Shown here piece after piece: positions 1 to 8,050 of a DNA stretch of 64,000 nucleotides. The translations under genes were made by a program, and so were the position numbers. The DNA is from Flavobacteriia bacterium (GTDB lineage Bacteria; Bacteroidota; Bacteroidia; Flavobacteriales; Flavobacteriaceae): NCBI GenBank assembly GCA_011391075.1, contig JAABRF010000003.1, positions 1-64,000 on the forward strand, read 5' to 3'. The first letter of the stretch is position 1. Every line of letters starts with the position of its first letter. A model generated the notes under the pieces. It made no database searches and was not told where the DNA came from. It saw nothing but the letters and a program-made list of their open reading frames with translations.

Positions 1-138
1 ATGGCAACTCTATTAGTAATATCATAATCGGTTTTCTAAATTTGTTGGAGTATTTCTATATAAAAAACAATAAATAAATCCCATATTTCACGTTATTTCA
101 ATATTTTTACGAAAAGTTAACAACCTTATTAATTAGAA

Positions 139-1206
139 ATGAACAAAACAATTTATACGCTATTCATCTTCCTTTTGATGTTGGTGAGTTGTCAAAGAAA
201 TGGGAAAGGATTTTTTAAATCAGCTGTTCAAGTTAAAGATACAACACTTTTCGCACAGTTTGGTTTTGGCTCTTGCCAATTGCAAGCAGCACAATTGCCA
301 CTTTTGCAAAAAGCAGATTCCATGCAATTGGATTTTTTTGTCTATTTGGGTGACAATATATATAGTGACACCTACAAACTAAGTGTTTTGGATTCCAATT
401 ATCAGATATTGGCAAAGAATCCCGATTTTCAATTGCTAAAAAAATCAACGCCACTTTATGCCGTATGGGATGATCACGATTACGGATTTAATGATAGCGG
501 TCGACATTATCCCTTAAAAAAAGAATCTAAAGAACTCTTTGTTAAATTTTGGGATATTCCTTCCCATTCCAATCGGATGGGACATGAAGGTATTTACGGA
601 AGTGAATATTTGACCTATGGTGACCGAACGCTTCAAATTATTTTGCTTGACACGCGAACTTTTAGAGATGATTTGGTTCTCAACAAACCGCCACAAAAAG
701 GGTTTAAAAACGATTACATTCCCAATCAAAATCCCGACAGTACTTTTTTGGGTAAAGCCCAATGGCAATGGTTGGAGCAAGAACTCAAACAAAAAGCCGA
801 TTTGAGAATTATAGCCTCCAGCAATCAGTTTAGTCACGAATACAATGGATGGGAATCTTGGACCAATGTACCTAGGGAGCAACAGAAATTTGTGGATTTA
901 ATAGCCAAAACCCAAGCCAATGGAGTCATTTTCCTTTCGGGAGATGTGCATTGGGGCGAGATATCCAAAATGCCAACCGACGTGACTTATCCATTGTATG
1001 ATGTAACTTCAAGTGGCATCACAGAAACATGGCCCAATACTGAGCCCAATCGCTATCGCATTGGAGATGTTATTCCTCAAAACAACATCGGACGCATCCA
1101 ATTTTTTTACAATGAAAAAGATCCGACTATTGTCATGGAGTTGATAGATATCCACGGTGTAGTAAATCGACAGGAGATTAAATTGTCTGAAATCTCATTT
1201 CAATAA
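139..1206 (+). CDS. PhoD-like alkaline phosphatase, lipoprotein
   Basis: Predicted metallophosphoesterase of the PhoD/alkaline phosphatase D type, 355 residues, probably acting on phosphate mono- or diesters outside the inner membrane. An N-terminal hydrophobic segment ends in a lipobox, LVSC, with Cys18, so I infer a lipoprotein. Metal-binding and catalytic-type motifs appear in the expected order: FGFGSCQ (about 41-47), LGDNIYSD (70-77), WDDHDYGFND (110-119), LDTRTFRDD (170-178), SSNQF (227-231) and LSGDVHWGE (266-274). The length fits the short Bacteroidota PhoD-like lipoproteins. It converges on the next gene with only three bases between the stop codons. The real substrate cannot be read from the sequence. 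Confidence 0.9.
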   Translation: MNKTIYTLFIFLLMLVSCQRNGKGFFKSAVQVKDTTLFAQFGFGSCQLQAAQLPLLQKADSMQLDFFVYLGDNIYSDTYKLSVLDSNYQILAKNPDFQLLKKSTPLYAVWDDHDYGFNDSGRHYPLKKESKELFVKFWDIPSHSNRMGHEGIYGSEYLTYGDRTLQIILLDTRTFRDDLVLNKPPQKGFKNDYIPNQNPDSTFLGKAQWQWLEQELKQKADLRIIASSNQFSHEYNGWESWTNVPREQQKFVDLIAKTQANGVIFLSGDVHWGEISKMPTDVTYPLYDVTSSGITETWPNTEPNRYRIGDVIPQNNIGRIQFFYNEKDPTIVMELIDIHGVVNRQEIKLSEISFQ

Positions 1207-1209
1207 CAA

Positions 1210-2457
1210 TTAGGTCAAGAAGGCAAAAACTAGTAAAACGGCAAATCCCAATAGGATAAATCCCACATAAGAAGTACTCAGAATCACAAATTTGAGTAAC
1301 GTCTTTGCTCGGCTTTGTCCATAAAAATACTTCAGCGCTTTGTACATATAATAATGGATATAAATAAAAAAGGCCAAACGGAAAAGATTATTTACCCAAC
1401 TGTTTTCCCCAAATATAGCTTGTGTGATGACGAGAATCAACATCAACCAAAATACAACCGATTGATTGTTGAAAACAAAAATCAAGTGTTCGCTGTAAGT
1501 ATAAGGATGTCGGATGTAGAGCAAACTCAAAATCAGGGTAAAGAATGGTAAAACGATAAACAAGGACATGGGGAGTTTGCCCAACATTTTATCCCATAAA
1601 ACACCTGCTTTTTCATCAATAGATTCACCAAAAGAATTGATTTCCTTAATTTTTTCATAAGTAAAAATATGCCAAGTGCTAGGATTGAGTTTTAATGCTT
1701 CTAAAACTTCCAAAGTAGGTTTTTCGGGATCGTGATTGGCGAAGCTAAACATATTTTCCCATTTCCCTTTTTTAGGGTCCAATTGAAATGGTTCGATTTC
1801 AGTGAGGTATAGACTATCATTTTCTGAAAGATTAATATCATATTGAATATTAAAATCCTTCATTTTTTTTGTAGTATTTTTATGAAAAGCATAACTACCA
1901 CCTATATTGAGTGGAATGGCTTCATTATCTTTTGCATAATCTTTTTCTATACTATCTACCAAAAGCATATTCTGTTTGAGCAAGCCTTGTAACAGTTTTT
2001 CTTTTTCAATTTTGGCAACAGAACTATCATGTAGGATTTGAATGTTTTGGTTAATCGAAAAGAAGTTTTCAATATTCACTTTTAATTCGTGTTGGAGTTG
2101 TTCCGATTTGAGATCTTGCTTTTTGGGAACCTCAAATAATTGAATCAGACTATTGACGATGATAAATACAATTGCAGCGTGCAAAAGAAACATAAAAGGA
2201 CTTGTGTAGGATTTACGACGGCCGTTTATATAGTCTTTGGAGACTTTTCCGGGACGAGTAAGTAGCGGGATGAGGGTTTTGATAAATAAATTGTCAAATG
2301 CGAAAAAGCCACCAAAAAAATGCAAAACGATTTCTTTGATACTGATTTTACGCGTATCATTGTGCTGACCGCAATGAGGACAAAAGTTTTCGTCGCCATG
2401 CATGGGTTGCCCGCAATTCAAGCATTCCAGTCCTTTATGATTGGTTTGGGTTGGCAT
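1210..2457 (-). CDS. DUF3667-type membrane protein with N-terminal zinc ribbon
   Basis: A 415-residue integral membrane protein of unknown function matching the Bacteroidota DUF3667 architecture. The N-terminus holds a zinc-ribbon-like knuckle with Cys12, Cys15, Cys26 and Cys29 (CLNCGQPMHG, then CPHCGQHN). A hydrophobic segment follows at about 86-108, then a charged extramembrane stretch of roughly 180 residues, and four hydrophobic segments between about 295 and the C-terminus. It converges with the phosphatase gene; the upstream 207 bases contain no recognisable gene. The family assignment is from recall of its zinc ribbon plus polytopic layout. No enzymatic role is suggested. Confidence 0.8.
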   Translation of the reverse strand: MPTQTNHKGLECLNCGQPMHGDENFCPHCGQHNDTRKISIKEIVLHFFGGFFAFDNLFIKTLIPLLTRPGKVSKDYINGRRKSYTSPFMFLLHAAIVFIIVNSLIQLFEVPKKQDLKSEQLQHELKVNIENFFSINQNIQILHDSSVAKIEKEKLLQGLLKQNMLLVDSIEKDYAKDNEAIPLNIGGSYAFHKNTTKKMKDFNIQYDINLSENDSLYLTEIEPFQLDPKKGKWENMFSFANHDPEKPTLEVLEALKLNPSTWHIFTYEKIKEINSFGESIDEKAGVLWDKMLGKLPMSLFIVLPFFTLILSLLYIRHPYTYSEHLIFVFNNQSVVFWLMLILVITQAIFGENSWVNNLFRLAFFIYIHYYMYKALKYFYGQSRAKTLLKFVILSTSYVGFILLGFAVLLVFAFLT

Positions 2458-2664
2458 ATATATTTAGTCTGAAGTTGACTTCAAAAATAAGGATTTGTAA
2501 CGGAATAAGATGTGCAGAATTGACGAAGATATTTTGTTCTTTTTCAAGACGCAAATTGCAGCTAATAGCTTGCGACTCTTAGCAAAATTTGTAACGCAGA
2601 AAAAGGGCAAAAGGGCAAGTCAAAATGTATAGTTTATTTCGTTATAAAGCCTAAGTATTTTTCC

Positions 2665-3945
2665 TTATTGTCCCATGTTACGAGAACTACCCGTTCCATA
2701 ACCGATTACTTTAGCATATTTACTTCCAAATTTGAAGTAATATACTAGCACTTGATATTCGTTTTCGGTTTCGTCAAAACTGCCATTGATTGCCGTTCTA
2801 TCAATATTGTTATCTTGGTTTAAAACTACGTAATTGTAATTGTGAAAACCTTGTTTCATCAGGATTTTGGCTTCGTACAAATTCATAATGGGATTGAATG
2901 TCATGCGGTTTTCATCTGTCAATTGGAAATTGTTGAAACCTCCGTATACATAGATTTGTTGGCCCATCATTTCGGGTACATCCAATGTAAAATTCACCCA
3001 AGAGTAATCGGCTTCAATATTCGAGTTATCGGCTCGTGCATTGCGAATGACAAAATTACCATTGGCATCGGGATAATAGGTATAAGTGTCAAATGCTCGT
3101 GGTATATCGGTGTATAAAATACTTTCGTACAAATCTTTGCCACTGACAACGGAAGCCACATTCATATTGGTCATCAATAGGTCTTTGGTATCAAAATTCA
3201 GGAATTCATTACCACCCCAAAAAGCAGTTTCTTTATCGTATTTGTACAACAATTGATCGCCTCTGATAAACTGAGGTTTTAGACCTACAATTCGGTTGGA
3301 AGCATCAAAATTCTGGTAAATGATTGGATAAATTTCTTCCTGTGGATTGTTGATGGTCATTCCCGGATGATTGATGCTGAATTGCACCGATTGTTGTGAG
3401 TCTATAAATTTTACATCGCGACTTTGATGCACTGAAATGCCTACTGTGGTCAAGGGTTCGTACACTACAAAATAACGGGTAAACATCACTTCTTCGTCAT
3501 CATTATAGATACTGAGGCGGTAATTACCACTGATCAAAATTTGTGTTTGTTCATTGGGAATAGTCAATCGATAATGGGTGTAGAATTGAAGTGTATTAAA
3601 CGAATTTTCATAATCCCTGATTTGTTCTTTTTCATAACCTCGAATGTATTCGGTGGGCAATAAATCGGAATTTTCTCCCCAAGGATCGCAATGTTCTATC
3701 AAATAATAATAGTCTTTTTCATCGGCTTGTAAATCATCAAAAGTGAGTTGGATTTGTCCAGTTTTTTGGATTACAGGTACAAATCCATTGCCTTCTGAAG
3801 AAGTTAATTGAACCGTTTTGATATACTCGGGAGGAAGTACGATGGCTTGAGGAAAAAGAGCATTTGTAAAAGAAGAAAGCAGTGAAAACAGAACGGTTAG
3901 GATTATTGGGAAAACAAACAGTTTCTGAGATGGTACTTTGGACAT
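2665..3945 (-). CDS. Type IX secretion system plug protein (DUF5103 family)
   Basis: A 426-residue exported protein resembling the DUF5103 family, whose members act as the plug of the SprA translocon of the type IX secretion system. I chose the ATG at 3945 because it begins a normal signal peptide (MSKVPSQKLFVF, then a hydrophobic run). A longer reading frame reaches 4089 but its first 48 residues mostly translate the octamer repeat (FGIWNLEFGIWNL), so it is artefactual. The mature part is rich in beta-type sequence and aromatic residues, with conserved-looking LPPEYIKTVQL and IYVYGGFNNFQL motifs. The window also encodes a protein with a T9SS sorting tail (GH57 gene), which fits a working system. 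Confidence 0.82.
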   Translation of the reverse strand: MSKVPSQKLFVFPIILTVLFSLLSSFTNALFPQAIVLPPEYIKTVQLTSSEGNGFVPVIQKTGQIQLTFDDLQADEKDYYYLIEHCDPWGENSDLLPTEYIRGYEKEQIRDYENSFNTLQFYTHYRLTIPNEQTQILISGNYRLSIYNDDEEVMFTRYFVVYEPLTTVGISVHQSRDVKFIDSQQSVQFSINHPGMTINNPQEEIYPIIYQNFDASNRIVGLKPQFIRGDQLLYKYDKETAFWGGNEFLNFDTKDLLMTNMNVASVVSGKDLYESILYTDIPRAFDTYTYYPDANGNFVIRNARADNSNIEADYSWVNFTLDVPEMMGQQIYVYGGFNNFQLTDENRMTFNPIMNLYEAKILMKQGFHNYNYVVLNQDNNIDRTAINGSFDETENEYQVLVYYFKFGSKYAKVIGYGTGSSRNMGQ

Positions 3946-4042
3946 GATTTGATTTTTTAAGAAACGACTAAGATATAACAAAAATGGTTCCAATTTAGTA
4001 TGTGATGCGTAGATTCCCAAAGATTTATTATAAATTCTAATT

Positions 4043-4160
4043 ACCAAATTCCAAATTCCAAATTCCAAATTCCAAATACCAAATTCCAATTACCAAATTC
4101 CAAAATCCAAAATCCAAATTCCAATCCCGATAGCTATCGAGACCAAATTCCAATAGCTCC
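4043..4160. repeat. Degenerate octamer tandem repeat (CCAAATTC)
   Basis: About a dozen copies of an 8-base unit, CCAAATTC, some as CCAAAATC or CCAATTAC, run head to tail from 4043 and fade out near 4160. They lie between the plug-protein gene and queG, which are divergent. Inside the array sits a 12-base perfect palindrome (see 4128-4139). On the minus strand the repeat is an open frame, which explains the artificial N-terminal extension of the plug protein. Confidence 0.85.
4128..4139. repeat. 12-base palindrome CGATAGCTATCG
   Basis: The perfect palindrome CGATAGCTATCG is embedded in the octamer array. Its flanks extend the dyad to TC(c)...(a)GA, with one mismatch. From memory, near-identical palindromes are common between genes in flavobacterial genomes, but I cannot count them here. 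Function unknown. Confidence 0.6.
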
Positions 4161-4215
4161 ATAACCAATAACTCCATAACCAAACTTGAAACCATCCGCA
4201 TAACCCTCTTTTTAA

Positions 4216-4223
4216 TACCTTTG
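4216..4223 (+). promoter_or_regulatory. Candidate -7 element TACCTTTG before queG
   Basis: TACCTTTG matches the Bacteroidota -7 consensus TAnnTTTG exactly and ends only four bases before the queG ATG at 4228. No good -33 TTG is found 17-21 bases upstream. If used, transcription would start at or near the ATG, giving a leaderless message. Confidence 0.35.
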
Positions 4224-4227
4224 TGCC

Positions 4228-5160
4228 ATGCCAATCCGTTCCAAATACAGCCAAATGATCAAAGCCGAAGCCTTGCGCTTGGGTTTTTCTTCTGTAGGAA
4301 TTGCCAAGGCTGAATATCTCGAAACAGATGCATCCCATTTGACCCAATGGCTTGAAAATGGTTTTCAGGGCGAAATGCACTATATGGAAAATCATTTTGA
4401 CAAGCGACTCAATCCAACGCTTTTGGTTGAAGGAGCCAAGTCGGTAGTGGTAGTCGCCCATAATTATTTTCCGGATAATTCACTCGATCCTGATGCCTAT
4501 CAATTGGCTCGTTATGCTTACGGCGAAGATTACCATTTTGTTTTAAAAGACAAACTCCAACAACTGTTACAATATATCAAGGAACAGATCAGTCCTACTC
4601 ATGCTAGAATTTTTACCGATTCGGCACCGGTATTAGAGCGTGCTTGGGCAGTCAAAGCCGGTTTGGGTTGGCAAGGCAAAAACACCTTGTTGATTCAAAA
4701 AGGCAAAGGTTCTTATTTTTTTCTAGCCGAACTCATCCTTGATTTGGAATTGGCTTATGATGTTCCCTTTACTACCGATCATTGTGGCACTTGTACGCGA
4801 TGTATAGATGCATGTCCTACGCAAGCTATTTTACCAAACAAAATTTTGGATGCCCGAAATTGCATTTCCTACCTTACCATAGAATCCAAATCTGAGATTC
4901 CGGAAACTTTTCAAAACCAATGGAAAGATTGGATTTTTGGTTGCGACATCTGTCAAGAAGTTTGTCCGTGGAATCATTTTGCATTGCCACACAACGAACC
5001 TAAATTTCAGCCGGTTCCCGGTTTGATGGACCTATCACGAAGAAATTGGGAAGAAATTACTGCAGAACTATTTGAAAAAAGATTTGAGAAATCGCCTTTG
5101 AAACGCACGAAATGGGAAGGAATCAAGCGGAATGTGTCTTTTATTCAGGGCAAGACTTGA
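4228..5160 (+). CDS. queG: Epoxyqueuosine reductase QueG
   Basis: Cobalamin-dependent iron-sulfur enzyme that reduces epoxyqueuosine to queuosine in tRNA, the last step of the pathway. It is 310 residues, normal for the family. Two ferredoxin-like clusters are visible: CGTCTRCIDACPTQAIL and, later, CDICQEVCPWN, together with an extra Cys in NCISYL. The FTDSAPVLERA motif carries the expected catalytic Asp, followed by GLGWQGKNTLL of the cobalamin/substrate region. The start at 4228 gives an N-terminus (IKAEALRLGFSSVGIA) of the expected length. queE, an early gene of the same pathway, lies in this window at 17190-17813 but not in an operon with it. Confidence 0.95.
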   Translation: MPIRSKYSQMIKAEALRLGFSSVGIAKAEYLETDASHLTQWLENGFQGEMHYMENHFDKRLNPTLLVEGAKSVVVVAHNYFPDNSLDPDAYQLARYAYGEDYHFVLKDKLQQLLQYIKEQISPTHARIFTDSAPVLERAWAVKAGLGWQGKNTLLIQKGKGSYFFLAELILDLELAYDVPFTTDHCGTCTRCIDACPTQAILPNKILDARNCISYLTIESKSEIPETFQNQWKDWIFGCDICQEVCPWNHFALPHNEPKFQPVPGLMDLSRRNWEEITAELFEKRFEKSPLKRTKWEGIKRNVSFIQGKT

Positions 5161-5168
5161 TTTACTAA

Positions 5169-5213
5169 GGGCACGACTTGGAGTCGTACCCTGAGTTACG
5201 ATTTAGAGTCGTA
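5169..5213. repeat. Two adjacent small hairpins of related sequence
   Basis: Just after queG lie two short hairpins. The first is 5169-5191, with arms GGGcACGACT and AGTCGTaCCC around TGG. The second is 5197-5213, with arms TACGATT and AGTCGTA around TAG and allowing one G-T pair. They share the AGTCGTACC arm, so they look like two diverged copies of one unit. There is no T-run after either, so an intrinsic terminator is not well supported. Confidence 0.55.
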
Positions 5214-5283
5214 CCTTGATAAATGCTTTGTAATATTTCACACCAACTGATAATTGTCAGGATGATAGGTTTTGGAAGAGAAG

Positions 5284-5291
5284 TATCTTTG
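5284..5291 (+). promoter_or_regulatory. Candidate -7 element TATCTTTG before first maeB
   Basis: TATCTTTG fits the TAnnTTTG consensus and lies 26 bases before the ATG at 5318, giving a plausible short leader. A clear -33 TTG at the usual distance is not seen. Confidence 0.4.
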
Positions 5292-5317
5292 CACTTTAAT
5301 TTTAAAACACCTTTTCC

Positions 5318-7609
5318 ATGCCATCAGATGCCAAGTTGTACAACGATGCTTTGTTGTATCATTCCCAACCTACTCCCGGAAAAATATCAGTAGTTCCCAC
5401 CAAAAAACACACGACCCAACGCGATTTAGCCTTGGCTTATTCTCCAGGTGTAGCTGCTCCCTGTTTAGAAATAGAAAAGAATCCGCATGATGCTTACAAA
5501 TACACTTCCAAGGGAAATTTGGTTGCTGTGATATCCAATGGGACAGCTGTATTGGGTTTGGGTGACATCGGGGCACTAGCTGGAAAACCGGTTATGGAAG
5601 GTAAGGGATTGTTGTTTAAAATATTTGCCGATATTGACGTATTTGATATAGAAATTGATGAAAAAGATCCCGAAAAATTCATTCAAACCGTAAAAGCTAT
5701 TGCACCTACATTTGGAGGAATCAATCTCGAGGATATCAAGGCTCCGGAATCGTTTGAGATAGAAAAAAGACTTGTCGCCGAACTCGATATTCCGGTGATG
5801 CATGATGATCAACATGGGACTGCCATTATTTCGGCGGCGGCTTTACTCAATGCTTTGGAATTGGCTGTTAAAAAAATTGATCAAATTAAATTGGTCGTAT
5901 CCGGGGCAGGTTCGGCAGCTTTGGCGAGTGCCAATCTGTATGTGCTTTTGGGCGTAAAGGTGGAAAACATCATCATGTTTGATGTCAATGGGGTATTGTC
6001 ATCCGAGCGTACGGACTTATCCGATTTGCAAAAGAAATACGCTTTAGCCAAACCCGGTATTACTTTGTCCGAAGCGATAGTTGGAGCGGATGTGTTTTTG
6101 GGATTATCAGCCGGTAATGTTTTAAAACCCGAGATGTTGTTGGCAATGGCACCCGATCCTATCGTATTTGCCATGGCCAATCCTACACCTGAAATTGACT
6201 ATAATCTAGCCATTTCTACCCGCAAGGATGTGATTATGGCAACCGGTCGATCTGATTATCCCAATCAAGTGAACAATGTATTGGGTTTTCCCTATATTTT
6301 CAGGGGAGCTTTGGATGTAAGAGCGACCAAGATTAACGAAGAGATGAAGATGGCTGCTGTCAAGGCTTTGGCTGGTTTGGCTAAAGAACACGTCCCCGAG
6401 CAAGTCAATATTGCCTATGGAGAAAAACACCTTTCATTTGGTCGCGAATATATTTTGCCTAAGCCCTTTGATACCCGATTGATAGAAGTGATACCCGTTG
6501 CTGTCGCCCAAGCTGCAATAGCTTCGGGAGTGGCATTGGAACCGATTGAGGATTGGGAAAAGTACCGCGATCAACTGGCAGAGCGATTGGGTTCGGGTAG
6601 TAAATGGATGAAGCAATTGGTGAATCGGGCGAAGGAAAATCCCAAACGCGTGGTATTTGCCGAAGCCGATCAACTTGACGTGTTGAAGGCAGCACAGATA
6701 GCCTATGAAGAAGGCATAGCTATTCCCATTTTATTGGGAAATAAGGATTTGATATACGAATTGATGTCTGAAATCAGTTTTGATGCACCTGAAGGAGTCA
6801 TAATGGTTATCGATCCAAAGAGTGATGAACAAAAGGAAAGACGTTCGCAGTATGCATATGAATATTGGTTGAAGCGTCAACGCAAAGGGGTCAAATTATT
6901 TGATGCCGAATCCATCATGAACGAGCGCAATTACTTTGGAGCGATGATGGTGATGCAACATGATGCCGATGCATTTATTTCGGGATTTACACGCAGTTAT
7001 GCCAATGTAGTCAAACCTATCATCGAAATTGTAGGACGAAAAACCGATTGTCGAAAAGTATCGGCGACCAATTTGATGTTGACGCCAAAAGGACCTTTGT
7101 TCTTATCGGATACGGCGGTTAATATTGATCCATCGGCTGAGGATTTGGCTTGTATTTCACATATGACAGCCGAAATGATGCAAATGTTGGGGATGCAACC
7201 GGTGATGGCTTTGTTATCGTATTCCAATTTTGGCACTTCCAATCACGAATTATCGACCAAAGTATCTCAGGCGGTAAAGTTTTTACATGAGCATTTTCCC
7301 GATTTGTTGGTTGATGGCGAGATTCAAGCCGACTTTGCTCTCAATCAAGACATGAGGCATGATCGTTTTCCATTTTCGAAAATAGAAGGGAAGAAAGTGA
7401 ATGCGTTGATATTTCCCGGATTGTCATCGGCCAATATTGCGTATAAAATCATGAAAGAGCAGCATGATGTGGCTTCTGTAGGGCCAATTTTGATGGGATT
7501 ATCCGAGCCGGTTCACATTGTACAGATGCGTGCTACGGTGGATGAGATTGTCAATATGACCACTATTGCGGTAATTGATGCTATAGATAGGCAAAGAGTC
7601 AAAGTTTAA
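5318..7609 (+). CDS. maeB: NADP-dependent malic enzyme, MaeB type (copy 1)
   Basis: Oxidative decarboxylation of malate to pyruvate, 763 residues, with the two-part MaeB layout. The malic enzyme half (about 1-420) has [12 protein letters not shown] (from residue 40), [11 protein letters not shown] (from 87), EDIKAPE and MHDDQHGTA (161-169), and a Rossmann loop GAGSA at 196-200. The C-terminal half resembles phosphotransacetylase ([43 protein letters not shown]), a domain that is usually regulatory in these enzymes. A close paralogue of the same length follows at 8051. This copy differs most from it around the nucleotide fold and seems to use more G/C-ending codons. A different cofactor preference is possible but unproven. 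Confidence 0.93.
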   Translation: MPSDAKLYNDALLYHSQPTPGKISVVPTKKHTTQRDLALAYSPGVAAPCLEIEKNPHDAYKYTSKGNLVAVISNGTAVLGLGDIGALAGKPVMEGKGLLFKIFADIDVFDIEIDEKDPEKFIQTVKAIAPTFGGINLEDIKAPESFEIEKRLVAELDIPVMHDDQHGTAIISAAALLNALELAVKKIDQIKLVVSGAGSAALASANLYVLLGVKVENIIMFDVNGVLSSERTDLSDLQKKYALAKPGITLSEAIVGADVFLGLSAGNVLKPEMLLAMAPDPIVFAMANPTPEIDYNLAISTRKDVIMATGRSDYPNQVNNVLGFPYIFRGALDVRATKINEEMKMAAVKALAGLAKEHVPEQVNIAYGEKHLSFGREYILPKPFDTRLIEVIPVAVAQAAIASGVALEPIEDWEKYRDQLAERLGSGSKWMKQLVNRAKENPKRVVFAEADQLDVLKAAQIAYEEGIAIPILLGNKDLIYELMSEISFDAPEGVIMVIDPKSDEQKERRSQYAYEYWLKRQRKGVKLFDAESIMNERNYFGAMMVMQHDADAFISGFTRSYANVVKPIIEIVGRKTDCRKVSATNLMLTPKGPLFLSDTAVNIDPSAEDLACISHMTAEMMQMLGMQPVMALLSYSNFGTSNHELSTKVSQAVKFLHEHFPDLLVDGEIQADFALNQDMRHDRFPFSKIEGKKVNALIFPGLSSANIAYKIMKEQHDVASVGPILMGLSEPVHIVQMRATVDEIVNMTTIAVIDAIDRQRVKV

Positions 7610-7685
7610 TTCTTCTGTTGAGACATTTTTGACAACACTTACTCTTATTAAGTAAATTTCAATCTAAATATTCAAGTATTAAAAA

Positions 7686-7798
7686 AGATTCCTCACTACG
7701 TTCGGAATGACTATTCGGGTATCTATCAGGGCGGGCGGCGAAGCCGCCCGCTCCCCCATATAAGTAAATAAAGTCATTCCGAACGTAGTGAGGAATCT
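7686..7798. repeat. Nested inverted-repeat element A
   Basis: Outer arms of 27 bases (7686-7712 and 7772-7798) are perfect reverse complements; each begins or ends with the AGATTCCTCACTACGTTCGG sequence. Between them lies a GC-rich hairpin, GCGGGCGGC, loop GAA, GCCGCCCGC (7731-7751). The whole is 113 bases with no reading frame. The design matches the element at 11741-11873, though the arms are unrelated. A diverged single arm occurs at 11466-11492. Confidence 0.85.
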
Positions 7799-8016
7799 GT
7801 ATAACTTTTTAAGCATATGGTTATTTGAAAACATTTTACCATTTCGTATATACACATTAATGTCTAGCTAATTACTCTTTACGTCTTTGGTAACAAGTTT
7901 TTACCTAAAGTGGAGTTATGCCTGAATAGTTACATTTCTAGTTTTAAAGTTTTATTTTTTCTGAATCAAATATTACAAAATGACCTTTATCACTTTTAAA
8001 AAACTAATATTTAAAC

Positions 8017-8024
8017 TACATTTG
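8017..8024 (+). promoter_or_regulatory. Candidate -7 element TACATTTG before second maeB
   Basis: TACATTTG fits TAnnTTTG exactly and lies 26 bases before the ATG at 8051, the same spacing as for the first maeB. The -33 position is only T-rich (about 7994-7997), not TTG. Confidence 0.45.
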
Positions 8025-8050
8025 TAGAATAATAATTTAAATTTTGTAAT

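Larger units (their letters stand above)
7610..8050. other. 440-base intergenic region between the two maeB genes
   Basis: No open frame of note. It contains the nested inverted-repeat element at 7686-7798 and, near its right end, a candidate promoter for the second maeB. The rest is AT-rich with nothing I recognise. Confidence 0.7.

Noticed and set aside
1-138. Start of a gene at position 1 (ATGGCAACT...)
   Set aside because: The frame stops after eight codons and no other frame reads through; it is an AT-rich upstream region.
4037-4461. Minus-strand open frames over the octamer repeat and the start of queG
   Set aside because: They are translations of the repeat and of the queG antisense strand, with low-complexity text (FGIWNL), and no start context.
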